NCBI GenBank assembly: GCA_002682825.1
Contig: NOKP01000004.1
Coordinates: forward strand, 17,711 to 81,710
Origin: Neonectria sp. B-13
Taxonomy: Eukaryota; Ascomycota; Sordariomycetes; Hypocreales; Nectriaceae
Direction: 5' to 3'
DNA: 64,000 bases
The notes under the pieces are model-generated. The model was not told the origin of the DNA and searched no databases. It saw only the letters and a list, made by a program, of their open reading frames with translations. The stretch's first letter is position 1. Each line of letters opens with the position of its first letter. This document shows, one piece after another, positions 44,675 through 54,291 of this stretch. The translations under genes were made by a program, and so were the position numbers.

Positions 44675-44881
44675 ATGCAACCAATCACTTATTCAACGGG
44701 CGAGTCCCTCCAGATTGAGATCAAGAAGCACAGAACTATAAACTTATCTGCCCTCAGCTGCTCCCCATACACTGTCTCGGATTTAGTACCGTCTGGGGAT
44801 TTACAGGCAGTGTTTGGTACTCGTACCCACAAGGGGAGAATGAAAGCCGAAATTTCTACTCAATCGCCCCTGGAACATTAG
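44675..44881 (+). pseudogene. C-terminal relic of a second patatin-like gene
   Basis: The 68 codons match the C-terminal end of the PLP gene at 27127-30155 position by position: STGESLQIEIKK against TTGKSILIELKE, SPYTVSDLVP against SPYSVPKLIA, then AVFGTRTHKGR against AVFGSRAHKRR. The catalytic domain is absent. The fragment starts at an in-frame ATG, so it might be expressed as a short protein, but it is more likely debris. A GAAAGCAGACACC motif (44604-44616) lies about 60 bp upstream. Confidence 0.65.
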
Positions 44882-45030
44882 ACGAGACGTCGAGTTTCTG
44901 AGTATTGGAGGAAGTAAAATACAAAAGAAGACAATTGATCACCCTATTTGCCCACACTTTCTACTTAGTCCTTCAACTACACAATGGAACAGGGCCAGCC
45001 TGGTTCCTATTTCAAAGCCTGCCTTAGGCT

Positions 45031-46203
45031 TTAGACAACTTGCTGTACGAACTGAGGACCGAAGTCGGGAGCTCCGATAACAGCCGTAGGGCTCTTCTCG
45101 AGTGTCCCATCAGCGTTCCGTTGGGAAACCACGAGGCCAAACCCACTACCTTGATTTCCAATGATGATATACTGATCATCCTCAGTGAAACTCATCATAC
45201 GGGGAATAAGGCCCTCAGTCGAATAAGTACCAGCGAAGTTCAGCCAGGGGGAGCTGCAGTTGGGCGTAGAAATAGTGAAGTGCGTTATCGAGTCAGTCTT
45301 GTTCCCCGTTGCGCGATTCGAAATATATAGGTCTCGATTATTGGATGCGAGGAGGATAGCCCCCGCTGCCGCACTCGTCTCATTAGCCGGGGGAAAGTTT
45401 GCACCGAAGGTGGAGATGCTCTGAGTCTGTTTGAAGGCAACACAGTCGTCATGGTATTCCACAGAGTAGACAAGCGCTTGGTTGTTGATCTCGCAAACCA
45501 CGATGTAATGGGTAGCCTTATCCGCTCCACGGGGATAGAACACACCGTGACGAGGGCCGCAGCCACCAGGTGTGATATATATATTATTAACCACGCGATA
45601 GACATTGTCCTTTGCGTCGATAACAATAATAGAGTCTGAGCCGAGGTCATTAATCGTAAAGAAGCGATCAGTCGGACCGATATTTGCCTGGTGAGGATGA
45701 GGAGCCTTCTGACGCTCTTTATCAGGACCTGGCTTCCCAGGAGAAACAATGGTCTTCATCAGGTATAAACCGCCATCTTCGATATTCCAGATGTCAATGG
45801 TCCCATTACCGTAGGCAGAACCGATGAGACGTGTCTTATCAGCATTGAACTGAAGATGAACAACGCCATAACTGCCATCTTTCTCGGCTTTGAGGGTGAG
45901 CTTATCCTTCTCAAGATCAAGCTCAAAGAGGCGCAGGGTGGCAGAAGACTCGTCAACGGCGTAGAGTCGTTTAGGCGAGGCAAAAGCCATCCACGATGGT
46001 ATGCCGACAACCTCCTTATCCAGCGACAGAAAGAGTTTGTTCGTATCGCCGGGGTGGAAGTCAGCGATAGAAACACTTCCTGGGCGGCCGAGGAGGATGC
46101 GGGCAGAAGCAGATGGGAATTCCGCGGCGCGGCGAACAGGTTGGATTATTGCGGAGGCAATGGCTATGAATAGCGCAGCCATATAGTAAGCGGTGAACTT
46201 CAT
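45031..46203 (-). CDS. secreted lactonase-family beta-propeller protein, 390 aa
   Basis: A single exon from the ATG at 46203. An N-terminal signal peptide (YYMAALFIAIASAIIQP) precedes a seven-bladed beta-propeller of the 6-phosphogluconolactonase/carboxymuconate cyclase type. Repeated blade strands include LFLSLDKEV, LRLFELDLEKDKL, YGVVHLQFNADKTRL, HPHQANIGP, CGPRHGVFYP and DQYIIIGNQGS. HPHQA and GPRH match conserved active-site-side loops of the family. N-glycosylation sites (NGT, NET, NCS) fit secretion. Known: members hydrolyse lactones or act as secreted cyclases; the substrate here is unknown. A degenerate recurrent element (GCGGGGGTATC, 46302-46312) is about 100 bp upstream. Confidence 0.75.
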   Translation of the reverse strand: MKFTAYYMAALFIAIASAIIQPVRRAAEFPSASARILLGRPGSVSIADFHPGDTNKLFLSLDKEVVGIPSWMAFASPKRLYAVDESSATLRLFELDLEKDKLTLKAEKDGSYGVVHLQFNADKTRLIGSAYGNGTIDIWNIEDGGLYLMKTIVSPGKPGPDKERQKAPHPHQANIGPTDRFFTINDLGSDSIIVIDAKDNVYRVVNNIYITPGGCGPRHGVFYPRGADKATHYIVVCEINNQALVYSVEYHDDCVAFKQTQSISTFGANFPPANETSAAAGAILLASNNRDLYISNRATGNKTDSITHFTISTPNCSSPWLNFAGTYSTEGLIPRMMSFTEDDQYIIIGNQGSGFGLVVSQRNADGTLEKSPTAVIGAPDFGPQFVQQVV

Positions 46204-46807
46204 GATCTATAGCTTTCAAGTGATACTATAGGACTAAGCAGTAGGGGTTCAGTTCGAGAATTGCCAGCTGAGGATGGCGGGAAGTCACAATATAAGGCGA
46301 TGCGGGGGTATCAAAGCCGGAACCTGGCAGTTGACGGTCTCGTTTCGACCACCCTTGTCATACCAAAAATGACCCCCGGCAAGATACCTGATTTACTAGC
46401 AGGCAGCACCTCTCTGGGGTTGTCAATTTGGTGAAGATTATCTGTGGGGTAGGTACGAAGCAGCACAGCGCTTATGATTAGTAAAGCAAAGGCGATTAGT
46501 ATAAATAGCAGCTCAACTGCATCGACGAAAGGAAGCCTTACATGTTTCAGAACCCCTTTGGAGTAAAAGGCAGCGACCGTGCTATGCGCGTCTACAGAAG
46601 CAATGTCCTCTTGTGTATATCTCCCTGACTGATACTTGGTTCAGGCGCGGTAGCGATCAGTAGTTGTCCAGCACTTGCATACGACATGAACTTCTTCCAT
46701 TCTCCCTGGTCAGCGCTTCTTGCTTCTCAGTTTCAATTTACGGTCGCTGGATCCCTAAGCCGAGTCAAAAATATCTCGGCGGTCATCAAAGTACTTGGAC
46801 CATCCGA
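46204..46807. other. intergenic
   Basis: Promoter side of the lactonase gene, no gene otherwise supported. Confidence 0.45.
46302..46312. promoter_or_regulatory. recurrent element, weak copy
   Basis: GCGGGGGTATC (compare GCAGGGGTATC within 41088-41105 reversed), 99 bp upstream of the lactonase ATG, with a TATAAGG sequence next to it. Confidence 0.35.
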
Positions 46808-47108
46808 CTATGAGTCCTCTGGTGTCCAGCCTAAGATGTCGGTGAATGTTACGGCTGTGAATACCTTGACACCGTCCGAGAAGTTGAGGCTTAAGCAGAC
46901 GTCGAATTCTCTAAGTCGCGGGTCCTTGGGACAGCCGGCAGCGGGAAGCTTGAAGCGCTTCTCCTTAACATGAGTGAAGTCAGCTCCCTTGGCCCAGGTC
47001 TTGAAGGAGGGTGCAGGGTCCAGAGTACGGCCGATTTTGCAACAGACTTGTTGAAAACCATCCATCAGCCTGGTCCGCCTCAATATCGATGACTGCTGCT
47101 GCTGACAT
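46808..47108 (-). CDS. hypothetical short protein, frameshift or intron needed
   Basis: An ATG at 47108 opens MSAAAVIDIEADQ. A different frame then continues QQVCCKIGRTLDPAPSF to FSDGVKVFTAVTFTDILG and stops at 46808. The second part has coding-like composition with patterned hydrophobics. No family was recognised and the joint is unresolved. Confidence 0.3.
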
Positions 47109-47527
47109 GGTCCCGAGCTCGGGAGTGAATGTGAATGTGAATCATGCAGGAGAGAAGAACCAGAGGGATATAGTGGACAAGTGCCAATTGGGAGGGCGAC
47201 GAGGAAATTGGCTGCCTTGTAAGACCTTATATTTACGAGTCTTCCCAACCTATCACCGTCTGGTCGTCGAATGGGATGCTAGCACTGGGCTATGTTGGCT
47301 GTGATCCCAGCATCCCAAAGATTGAGCGGAGACATAGGTTCGAGGCATATTAGAGCGACTGAAAGCACTTGCTAACCTGGACACGGTTAACATGCCACAT
47401 AAGACGGGATGGATGTGCCGCTAAACTGGAGGCAGCAGCAGCGTGTCCGCAATTACTCAAATAACCTGATTCGAGATATGCCGGGACTAAATTTCATTCA
47501 ACCAATATAAGCCAGTCATTGGAGAAA

Positions 47528-47870
47528 CTAGGTACAACATTTATCGCAATATGCCACCTCGGCGAAGCTTTTTGCCGGACCATCCTTTCTCATAGCATTG
47601 CATGATTTGCATCGTAGGCCCTTTATTCCTCTCCTGAATCCTTTCAGCCTGGCCCTCTCTTCACTTAGGATCTTCTGGCTTAATTCAACACGATTCTCCC
47701 TACGAAGTAATAAAAAGCCTTCCTCCATTAATCTGTTTATTTTGTACTCCCAGAACTCCAGCAGAGTTGTAAACTGAAGGCGTCCGTTGAGAACATCGTC
47801 TCGAAGCGAACTGATCGTCGGGATCCAAGATGGAGCGTTTTCCTTGACCGTAATGAGTCTTTGTGCCCGA
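47528..47870 (-). CDS. hypothetical protein with C-terminal CxxC pair
   Basis: The minus-strand frame reads ITVKENAPSWIPTISSL, LQFTTLLEFWEYKINRLMEE, a basic helix SEERARLKGFRRGIKGL, then CKSC ... YCDKCC. The last motif could bind zinc. The 5' end is not resolved: the frame opens after a stop near 47876, so an upstream exon is expected. Confidence 0.4.
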
Positions 47871-49139
47871 AGATATTACGGCCTCAGGGTAACTCACCAT
47901 TGTAAAATGAGGTAGACTTGGGGGAACTGGTTTTCGCAAATATAGAATACTTGGGCCATATTTTTATAGATGAGGATGCCAACCCTATATATCTGGCCAA
48001 AAGGCAAGGCACGCGTGCTATTCAACCACGCTATCATATCAACACCTGCATTGTCACATTCAGGGGTTCATGCAGCTGCCGAAGGCTGGCGGTGGATCTT
48101 GATCTGCGGGACGTTCACAATCCAGACCCCCAGCTAGGCCGCTGCTCTTGCAGCCAGAACTGCAACGCAGTCGGTCACCGCCAGTTGTCTTTTCTTGAGT
48201 TGGTCTGCAGCCTATGCAGATGTGGCGCATGGAGGATGCACCGAAGGCAAATGACACAAAGACGCCACGCTATTCACGGTGAACCTGGGATCTGGTCTGT
48301 ATGAATCTACATTTAACTTGGAGATTTATCCTGGAGTATTCCGTACTGCCACAATAAAATTGGCACACGCTATGGATGGTTCAGCAACTAAGGGCATGCG
48401 AATGCGGCTCTGCTATTCTGTACTTAGAGGCTGGGAAACTAGGATGTGATCCTCACTACTGCAGTCAGCGTGACTGTGATACAATGAGAGAGTGCCGCCA
48501 CACTCATGCGACCGCCTCGACCAAGCGACGTGGTACTAACATGGTAGGGCAAAGCAAGGTTGCCATTGGCTGAAGAACCCTGGCACGGGATGGAGGAGTT
48601 GTCGAGAGTGGTTGCTCACTACGACACCAAGCTAGTCTATCATCCAGGGCCCCTGCCTGAGTTGCTGGTCCATGTCATCGTCTGTGATGAACGAGTCACA
48701 AATCAGAGCCGATGTGAAGAAGTCGAGGCTAGTTTACGGCCTCAAGCGCTTTCATACTGTCCTTCAGTACTACAGCCCTGCTGTACCAACCAGCCACTCA
48801 ACGAAGCCGCTTTGATCTCTGGCAGATGTGACAGATGCTGGCTGCCCTCGCTATGTGCCTTGTTGCTACGCTGTAAGCACAACGAATCAAGCATAGGTAC
48901 AGTGAGTTTTCTGCGGCCAAAGAACTCAAGCAGAGCCAGTGGAACAAGTCAAGATTTGGCAAAGACAGCGCATCTTCCAGCAATTTCCAAGGCTACTTCA
49001 AAACCCAAACTCTTTGATAGTATTAAGGGTGCTTGTGACGGTAAAGCTACTGCCCCAACTCGAACTGAATGCTACAACGCGAAATCTAACTACCTCAGAT
49101 GCCCTCAACCAGCCGCGTTCTCTGGCTTCCTTGCATACA
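47871..49139. other. unassigned region with Cys-rich plus-strand frames
   Basis: Frames at 47918-48304, 48376-48570 and 48560-49252 are unusually Cys-rich (for example CECGSAILYLEAGKLGC and CDRCWLPSLC), but each starts or ends without good signals and the last overlaps the methyltransferase tail. No family was recognised, so none is called as a gene. Confidence 0.35.
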
Positions 49140-50512
49140 CTAAATATCTGAGTGTCTGTCAGTCGTGTCACGCCCATCATTTGTCACGGGGGAGGGGTAA
49201 TCATACGTATCCCAATAACCATGAATCGTTGTATTGGAGAGGTCCTTTCTGACATTGGCCAGATGGACGTGCACCTCTTCAACAGTCAAGCCCAGTCCCG
49301 TCAATAATCCTATCGAGATTCCTTCAATGCCATTGCGGAGCATGTGGCAACTCCAGGTTCCTAATTCCTTATATCGTAAATCTTTCGGCCAACGGTTCAT
49401 AGGAATCTTCTTTCTGATCTCCACGATGTCGACGAAACCTGCATCCGCAAGCATCGACTCGAAATCGCGGGCAACGGTGATAGAGCGACCAAGCTTGTCG
49501 GCAGCTTCAACCATGAGCTCTGACCATCGGAGAATGTTGGTGCCTTTAGTGGTGTCGTCATCGCTAGCCAGCGGGTATATGTTATCCTGGACTTCAATGT
49601 AACCCCCGGGTTCGATATTTCTATGGAGAGCGTTGTGTTAGTATCAACCTCGCTGTCCTGGGGGAGGCTCACTTGAAGGCTTCATTGAATACAACCCGCC
49701 AATCTTTGAAGCTTGCAATCATGCTGCGAATAAACACAAGGTCGAACGGATGCTTAAACGTCCACGGCTTCTCTAGATCATCCACCTCAAACCTGCAATT
49801 AGGAGCAATCCTGGAGCAGTGTTGGTAAGTGGTGAGAATAACGAGGTTTCATGGATACGCTTACCAGCTCGGCTGGATTGGGCTGAGATCCAGGCCAAGG
49901 ACCTCGGCCTCTCCATGCTCATCCGCTTAGCCCACGATTAGCAGCTCGCTCACACCACCTTAAGAGTGTGTACACACCAACTTCAATGGCCCAGATGCCA
50001 GTCCCTGTACCCGCGTCGAGAATCCTTTTCCACTTCTTCGGAGGAGTTTGGTATAGCTTATTATCACCCACCAGCATCCAGATGTGGTGAGTTATATCAA
50101 TTCGGGATCAGCAGGGTGGTTTTGACAAAAGCAAGTCGGTACTCACCGAGCCTCTCTTGTTCGTCCTACGCTTGTTAGTGGCTAGTTTCAGTTGTTGCCA
50201 TTGTTGTGCGTACCTCGTCGTTTGGAAGTGAATACTCTGCCCGGAGGTCATGAGCGAGCTAATCCCAGTAGCATGGCGAGAACTTACCCCCGCTCCCGTA
50301 GGTAGTATATGTCCTGCCATTCTCTACTCGGTATCGGAGTATACTGGACGATATCGATTGAGTTGACGACACGTCGTCTGCAGCCTAGAATGGGATTAGT
50401 CCAGCTGGGTGCGAGGACGGCAAGAACATACCTCATCCACACCGGAATCGTCAACCGGTTGGTCCTCGGGCTCCAAATGGGTCGTCGCTGCAGGATCATC
50501 GAGCTCAGCCAT
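49140..50512 (-). CDS. LaeA-like SAM-dependent methyltransferase
   Basis: A multi-exon gene starting at the ATG at 50512. Exon 1, 50512-50432, is the acidic leader ending SGVDE. Following exons give SSTQSISSSILRYRVENGRT, an EYSLPNDE segment, QERLG, then the SAM-binding motif ILDAGTGTGIWAIEV. After further short introns come VLGLDLSPIQPSW, CRFEVDDLEKPWTF, FIRSMIASFKDW, EPGGYIEVQD and the C-terminal half to 49140. This exon pattern and the motifs ENGR, PNDE, GTGTGIWAIE and PGGYIEVQD are typical of the LaeA/UMTA-like family. Known: LaeA itself is a nuclear regulator of secondary metabolism; many relatives are cluster enzymes of unknown substrate. No PKS or NRPS lies nearby, so a role in a metabolite cluster is not supported. 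The last exon boundary near 49200 is uncertain. Confidence 0.8.
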
Positions 50513-51038
50513 CCCAAAGTGTCGCCGACAGGAGAAATCTTTGAAAGTGCAGAAGACATGCCGAGAATCGGGAGTGATGCAAATGGTGGCCCTTTTCTGC
50601 CCCGTCCATTCAGCAATCCATCCTACTCCAATAATGTCACCTTACGTCGGACAGGCTTCTTGACATCGCGTATGTGTCCTCCACAGATTTCTAAGCTGCC
50701 GATGGTTCACGGATTGGTGTTCAGTTGGCCGAAGGCAGGGAAAGATCCTTGCCCACCTGAACCTTCGCTGTTGGGGGCAGGCGCGCTTGTCCGGATGTGG
50801 TGGCTTTGCTCGCATTCTATCAGTTTTGCAAGCACAGTTACCTTTTCAAGTAAGCACCGACAACACGTAATGTCACATGTCTGATTACCCCAGCTAAGAC
50901 ACCATGCCAAATACAGCAACTCGCTCGTCTTCCTTCTACTCTGCGAGCACTCTACCTCAAATGTATGTCTGCTCTCTTTCTTCAATGATTGCGAGCGAGC
51001 CTCTCATGCCTCACACTGCCACACTATCCGCTACAACC

Positions 51039-52097
51039 ATGTCGGAGACAATCAAGACCAATTTCATCGCCGAAGACGACCTTGCACAACTGGAAAGCAC
51101 CATCACTCTCTTGAATCAACAAAAGCTCATACTTAAATCTTTGTCTAATGGACTCAAAATTATCATCTCGGAGCGTGTCAATCGCCACCACAAGTGTCGT
51201 CGCATCCGGCCGATGCTAGAGTTCATTTACCGAGAGGAGAACGACGCCGAGATCAATCGTCTACGACGGGAGCTTGCGGATCTTGGTTCAAAGAACAACG
51301 CCGAGATCGAGATCGATTGTCGACAACAACAGGTGCTTGCGGAGCTGGATCTTGCTTTAAAGAACAAGGCCGAGAACGATCGTCGACGACGGGCGCTTGC
51401 GGAGCTGGATCTTGTTTCAAAGGCTCTCTGTGTCTTTTCTCTGGGGCCCGCTCAAATACGTAGCTTTGAGAAGACATCCTTTGATGTTCTTGTCAGTGGA
51501 CTTCCCAAATTCGTCGAGGCCAAGCCTGACCGGCGCGACCTCATCAAAACCACGATTGGAGCCTACGTACAATCCACGATAACCGAATTCGAGCCAAAAA
51601 TCTTGTTTGTATATCAGACGCCATCATACAGCACTACAGCAAGAATGGAAGACAGGCCAACGAAGCGCCTAAAAATGACCCCGATACGTTGTCCTGACGT
51701 TGGAAGACCTGAGCCGCCGAGAATTCCGAACCTCGCGCCAATGTCTTCAACTACAGCCTCCATGGCAGAGAGTGTCCTTCCCGACCGACGAGACCAAGCG
51801 CATGCCGAACAACCCAACCGTACCGAGCTCAACTCCCAATTCGAGAATCTGTCTCCGAGACCTTGGCCAGGTTCCAACATGGGCTTCTTCGAAGGCGAGT
51901 GTGGAACCGATGCTGCTGGTTGTCAGCCGGATCGGTTGACGCGCGGCCTGGCGGAGGACACCTCGATGATGGAGATGGAGAAGGTCTCCCAGCTGCCGCT
52001 CGATTTCCTGCTACCCTTCTCAGAAACCTGGTGGCTAGGTCGAGAATTGTGTCTCGAAGGGCCGCTGCCAGGAGAGGTCGCATTCGACAGTTCATAA
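51039..52097 (+). CDS. coiled-coil protein with three internal 20-residue repeats, 352 aa
   Basis: The ATG at 51039 (MSETIKTNFIAEDDLAQLES) is preferred over one at 50904 because the extra residues look like leader sequence. Residues 60-130 hold three near-repeats based on AEI-RRREL-ADL-SKN / LAELDLALKNKAEN, mirrored by DNA repeats at about 51240-51420. A basic TKRLKM patch near 210 could be a nuclear signal, and the C-terminal 130 residues are acidic. No named family was recognised. Confidence 0.5.
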   Translation: MSETIKTNFIAEDDLAQLESTITLLNQQKLILKSLSNGLKIIISERVNRHHKCRRIRPMLEFIYREENDAEINRLRRELADLGSKNNAEIEIDCRQQQVLAELDLALKNKAENDRRRRALAELDLVSKALCVFSLGPAQIRSFEKTSFDVLVSGLPKFVEAKPDRRDLIKTTIGAYVQSTITEFEPKILFVYQTPSYSTTARMEDRPTKRLKMTPIRCPDVGRPEPPRIPNLAPMSSTTASMAESVLPDRRDQAHAEQPNRTELNSQFENLSPRPWPGSNMGFFEGECGTDAAGCQPDRLTRGLAEDTSMMEMEKVSQLPLDFLLPFSETWWLGRELCLEGPLPGEVAFDSS

Positions 52098-52160
52098 AGA
52101 GAACAACGGCCCGTATTATTTTAGCCGGCGCCAGGTGTGCCCGACCAGCGAATCCATCCT

Positions 52161-52814
52161 CTAAGTCAGCGGCATGACGACGACGGCAGAATGGGTCAAG
52201 AGCTTGATGGCGCTCTCGTCGGTAATGGTATAACCTTTGAACATCTCGTCGCACGTCTCTTTGCCGACGTCGAATTTGCCGAGGATCAGAAAGACTACAC
52301 ACGGCGTTTGAATGGACTCCTGCCGATCGGAGTCTCGCGTTTCTATGTATCGCCCATCTTTGAGATCAAACTGATGAAGTCTTGTGAGTATTGTTTCTAG
52401 CGACGGGTGAAAAAGAAAACACGCACATGCTCTCTCACGGCAGCCACGATCTCCTCCTTCGAAGGCCCGCGGATTCTCTCGTACAAGCCCTTCTTGTCGG
52501 CCGGGTCCTTTTTGTCGAAGACTGGCATGGCGAAGTGATTCCTCACACATAAGATCGCGCCGATCTCAATTGTCACACTGAGGTAGCAAGAAGACTCCCA
52601 CGTGGTCATCCAGCTGGAGTGCGATGGTGGACGTGTCTTTGAATGAGGGGTTCACTGGCTGTACCGAGGATCTTCCGTTTCTCTTGAATCCACCTTCCTG
52701 AGCTGTAAGGTGGAGACTGGAAAACCCCGAGACCGCACTTGATTCACTAAGTTCACGAGTGCTGGGTTTCTCTTGGAGCTTTTTGATGGTAGAGGGCTTG
52801 AAGAACACCAGCAT
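52161..52814 (-). CDS. hypothetical protein, two or three exons
   Basis: The first frame starts at an ATG (MLVFFKPSTIKKLQEKPSTR) and is Ser-rich. It is followed by VTIEIGAILCVRNHFAMPVF and DKKGLYERIRGPSKEEIVAAVREH in a second frame, then RLHQFDLKDGRY, TPCVVFLILGKFDVG and TDESAIKLLTHSAVVV to the stop at 52161. Segment order and patterned hydrophobics argue for one gene with introns near 52590 and 52420, but exact borders could not be fixed. No family was recognised. It lies directly downstream of the phosphorylase relic on the same strand. Confidence 0.45.
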
Positions 52815-52858
52815 TTTATTCTGTTGCGTATCACGATGCTATGGCTTGCTATGGGTTG

Positions 52859-53553
52859 CTATGGGTATCTCGGCTCTGCACCCTCTGGATCCGACGCCAC
52901 TGTTGACAGGTCAAAGAGGGAGCTTCGGTCATGATTGTTGTATTTCTCAATAAAAATGCTGTCGTTACCACTACCTAGGTGTCTTAGACAATCTTCGACT
53001 GTGATCATTAGTTCGGCATTGCTCGTCTTCGCGATGTCGCGGCTGTCCTTAGCTTCGGTGATTATTTTAGAGTATCTTATCGATAAGACATCGAGTCTCT
53101 GTGCCAGCTCTCCGAGACGATCCTGCGCGCCGGCTGGGATGGACCCGGAGAGATGCTCTAGCAGTGCCCGTGCCGCGGAAGCTGCCGTTGCGGCTGCGAA
53201 TCTTTGCCAGGCCTTGTCCTTGGGGCTGTCGGCGTAGTCACAGACGCCCTTGACAACGATGCATGGAAGCTGCTCGTCCCATACGCCGGCGCCTTCCATT
53301 TCGAGGCCGTGACCCCATGCTGTCTCGCGATCTCGTCACGGCCACCGCCGTGATGGACTTTCACATGCCCGATAGGCGGACCAGCATAATATTTATATCC
53401 CCCATCCGTCCAGTCTTGTATATATTATCGTCCCCCAAATCCGCGCCGTATCGGTCTCCAGTCAGCCAGAAGAGAGACAGCATCGTATTCCACCTTCAAC
53501 GCACAGATAATCGCGACAGGGAAATCGTCTCGGCTAACGGGACGGCGGGCCAT
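52859..53553 (-). pseudogene. PNP/nucleoside-phosphorylase domain gene with internal deletion (NLR-effector type)
   Basis: The start (ATG at 53553) reads RPVSRDDFPVAIICALKVEYDAV, the standard opening of fungal nucleoside-phosphorylase domains used as NLR effectors. After a frame change GDRYGADLGDDN follows, then an abrupt jump to DEIARQHGV and MEGAGVWDEQLPCIVVKGVCDYAD, the conserved end of the domain. Roughly 200 residues between these, including the active-site core, are missing, and at least two frame breaks remain. The C-terminal 90 residues form a helical tail with no NACHT domain. Known: these domains occur N-terminally in fungal NLR-like proteins. Inferred: a deleted, inactive copy. Confidence 0.65.
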
Positions 53554-53575
53554 CGGTGCAATTTTAGGGGCTCGT

Positions 53576-54291
53576 ATGTCGAACGAAGACGCGAAGCCGC
53601 TGTTTGGCGATCGCGAGAAAGGGGCAAAGCAAGTGAAAGACCAGATGCGCAACGTGGGGATGGATGTTGATGCGGTGCCGGTTAGTGGAGGATCGGCGGA
53701 GGGACCTCACATTGACAGGGTTGAAGGTCTCAGACCACGTCAAGGCTTTGGCGGCAGTCGTCAAGGGGAGCTTGGCTTTCACAGCTAATAAACCTTGGGC
53801 GGGGAAAGATTGTCAAGATCAAAATCTCGAGAGCGATGACCACGTGCTGATACCCTTTCTGGATTTCTATTGGGGCTTCAGGGCCAGTTTCGGTACAAGC
53901 GTTTCTCAGCTCAATGATATGGCCTTCATAACCTCGCGCCTTCTTCCGGTCTTCGGCAGCTTGCCTGTGGCAGCTGGCAACCATCTACCCACTCATAGCA
54001 TTCTGATCATTCCTCAAATGGATTCAGATCAGGTGAGTGTACCTCCACGGCTGCGGCATTGCTGATTACGATTTGAAGATGTATCAACTTGCGACAGAAG
54101 GGTATGGCCATGTCTCTTGGTGCCGTGACCGGTTCCTTGCTTGACGTTCTTGCCACCGGACCGCCAGCACGGGGCAAGACTGTAGCTGTGACGAAGACAG
54201 CTGTTGTTGGGCGTGTTCTTGGAGGCACAGCTGGGAACGAGAACATGTCATCAGGCGGTGGCACCGTGGGTGGTATGGGGAGCGAGCCTTG
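53576..54291 (+). CDS. possible multi-exon hypothetical protein
   Basis: MSNEDAKPLFGDREKGAKQV, then SDHVKALAAVVKGSLAF ... FLDFYWGF, then after a good intron (GTGAGTG donor, TGATTAC branch, ACAG) GMAMSLGAVTGSLLDVLATG and a Gly-rich end. The first intron cannot be placed in phase. It begins 22 bp from the divergent phosphorylase relic. Confidence 0.25.

Noticed and set aside
50284..50616. 110-codon frame on the same strand as the methyltransferase start
   Set aside because: Its sequence is explained by methyltransferase exons and introns read in another frame.
40000..52000. Secondary-metabolite gene cluster around the LaeA-like methyltransferase
   Set aside because: No polyketide synthase, NRPS, terpene cyclase or prenyltransferase is present; the lactonase is several kb away with unrelated genes between.
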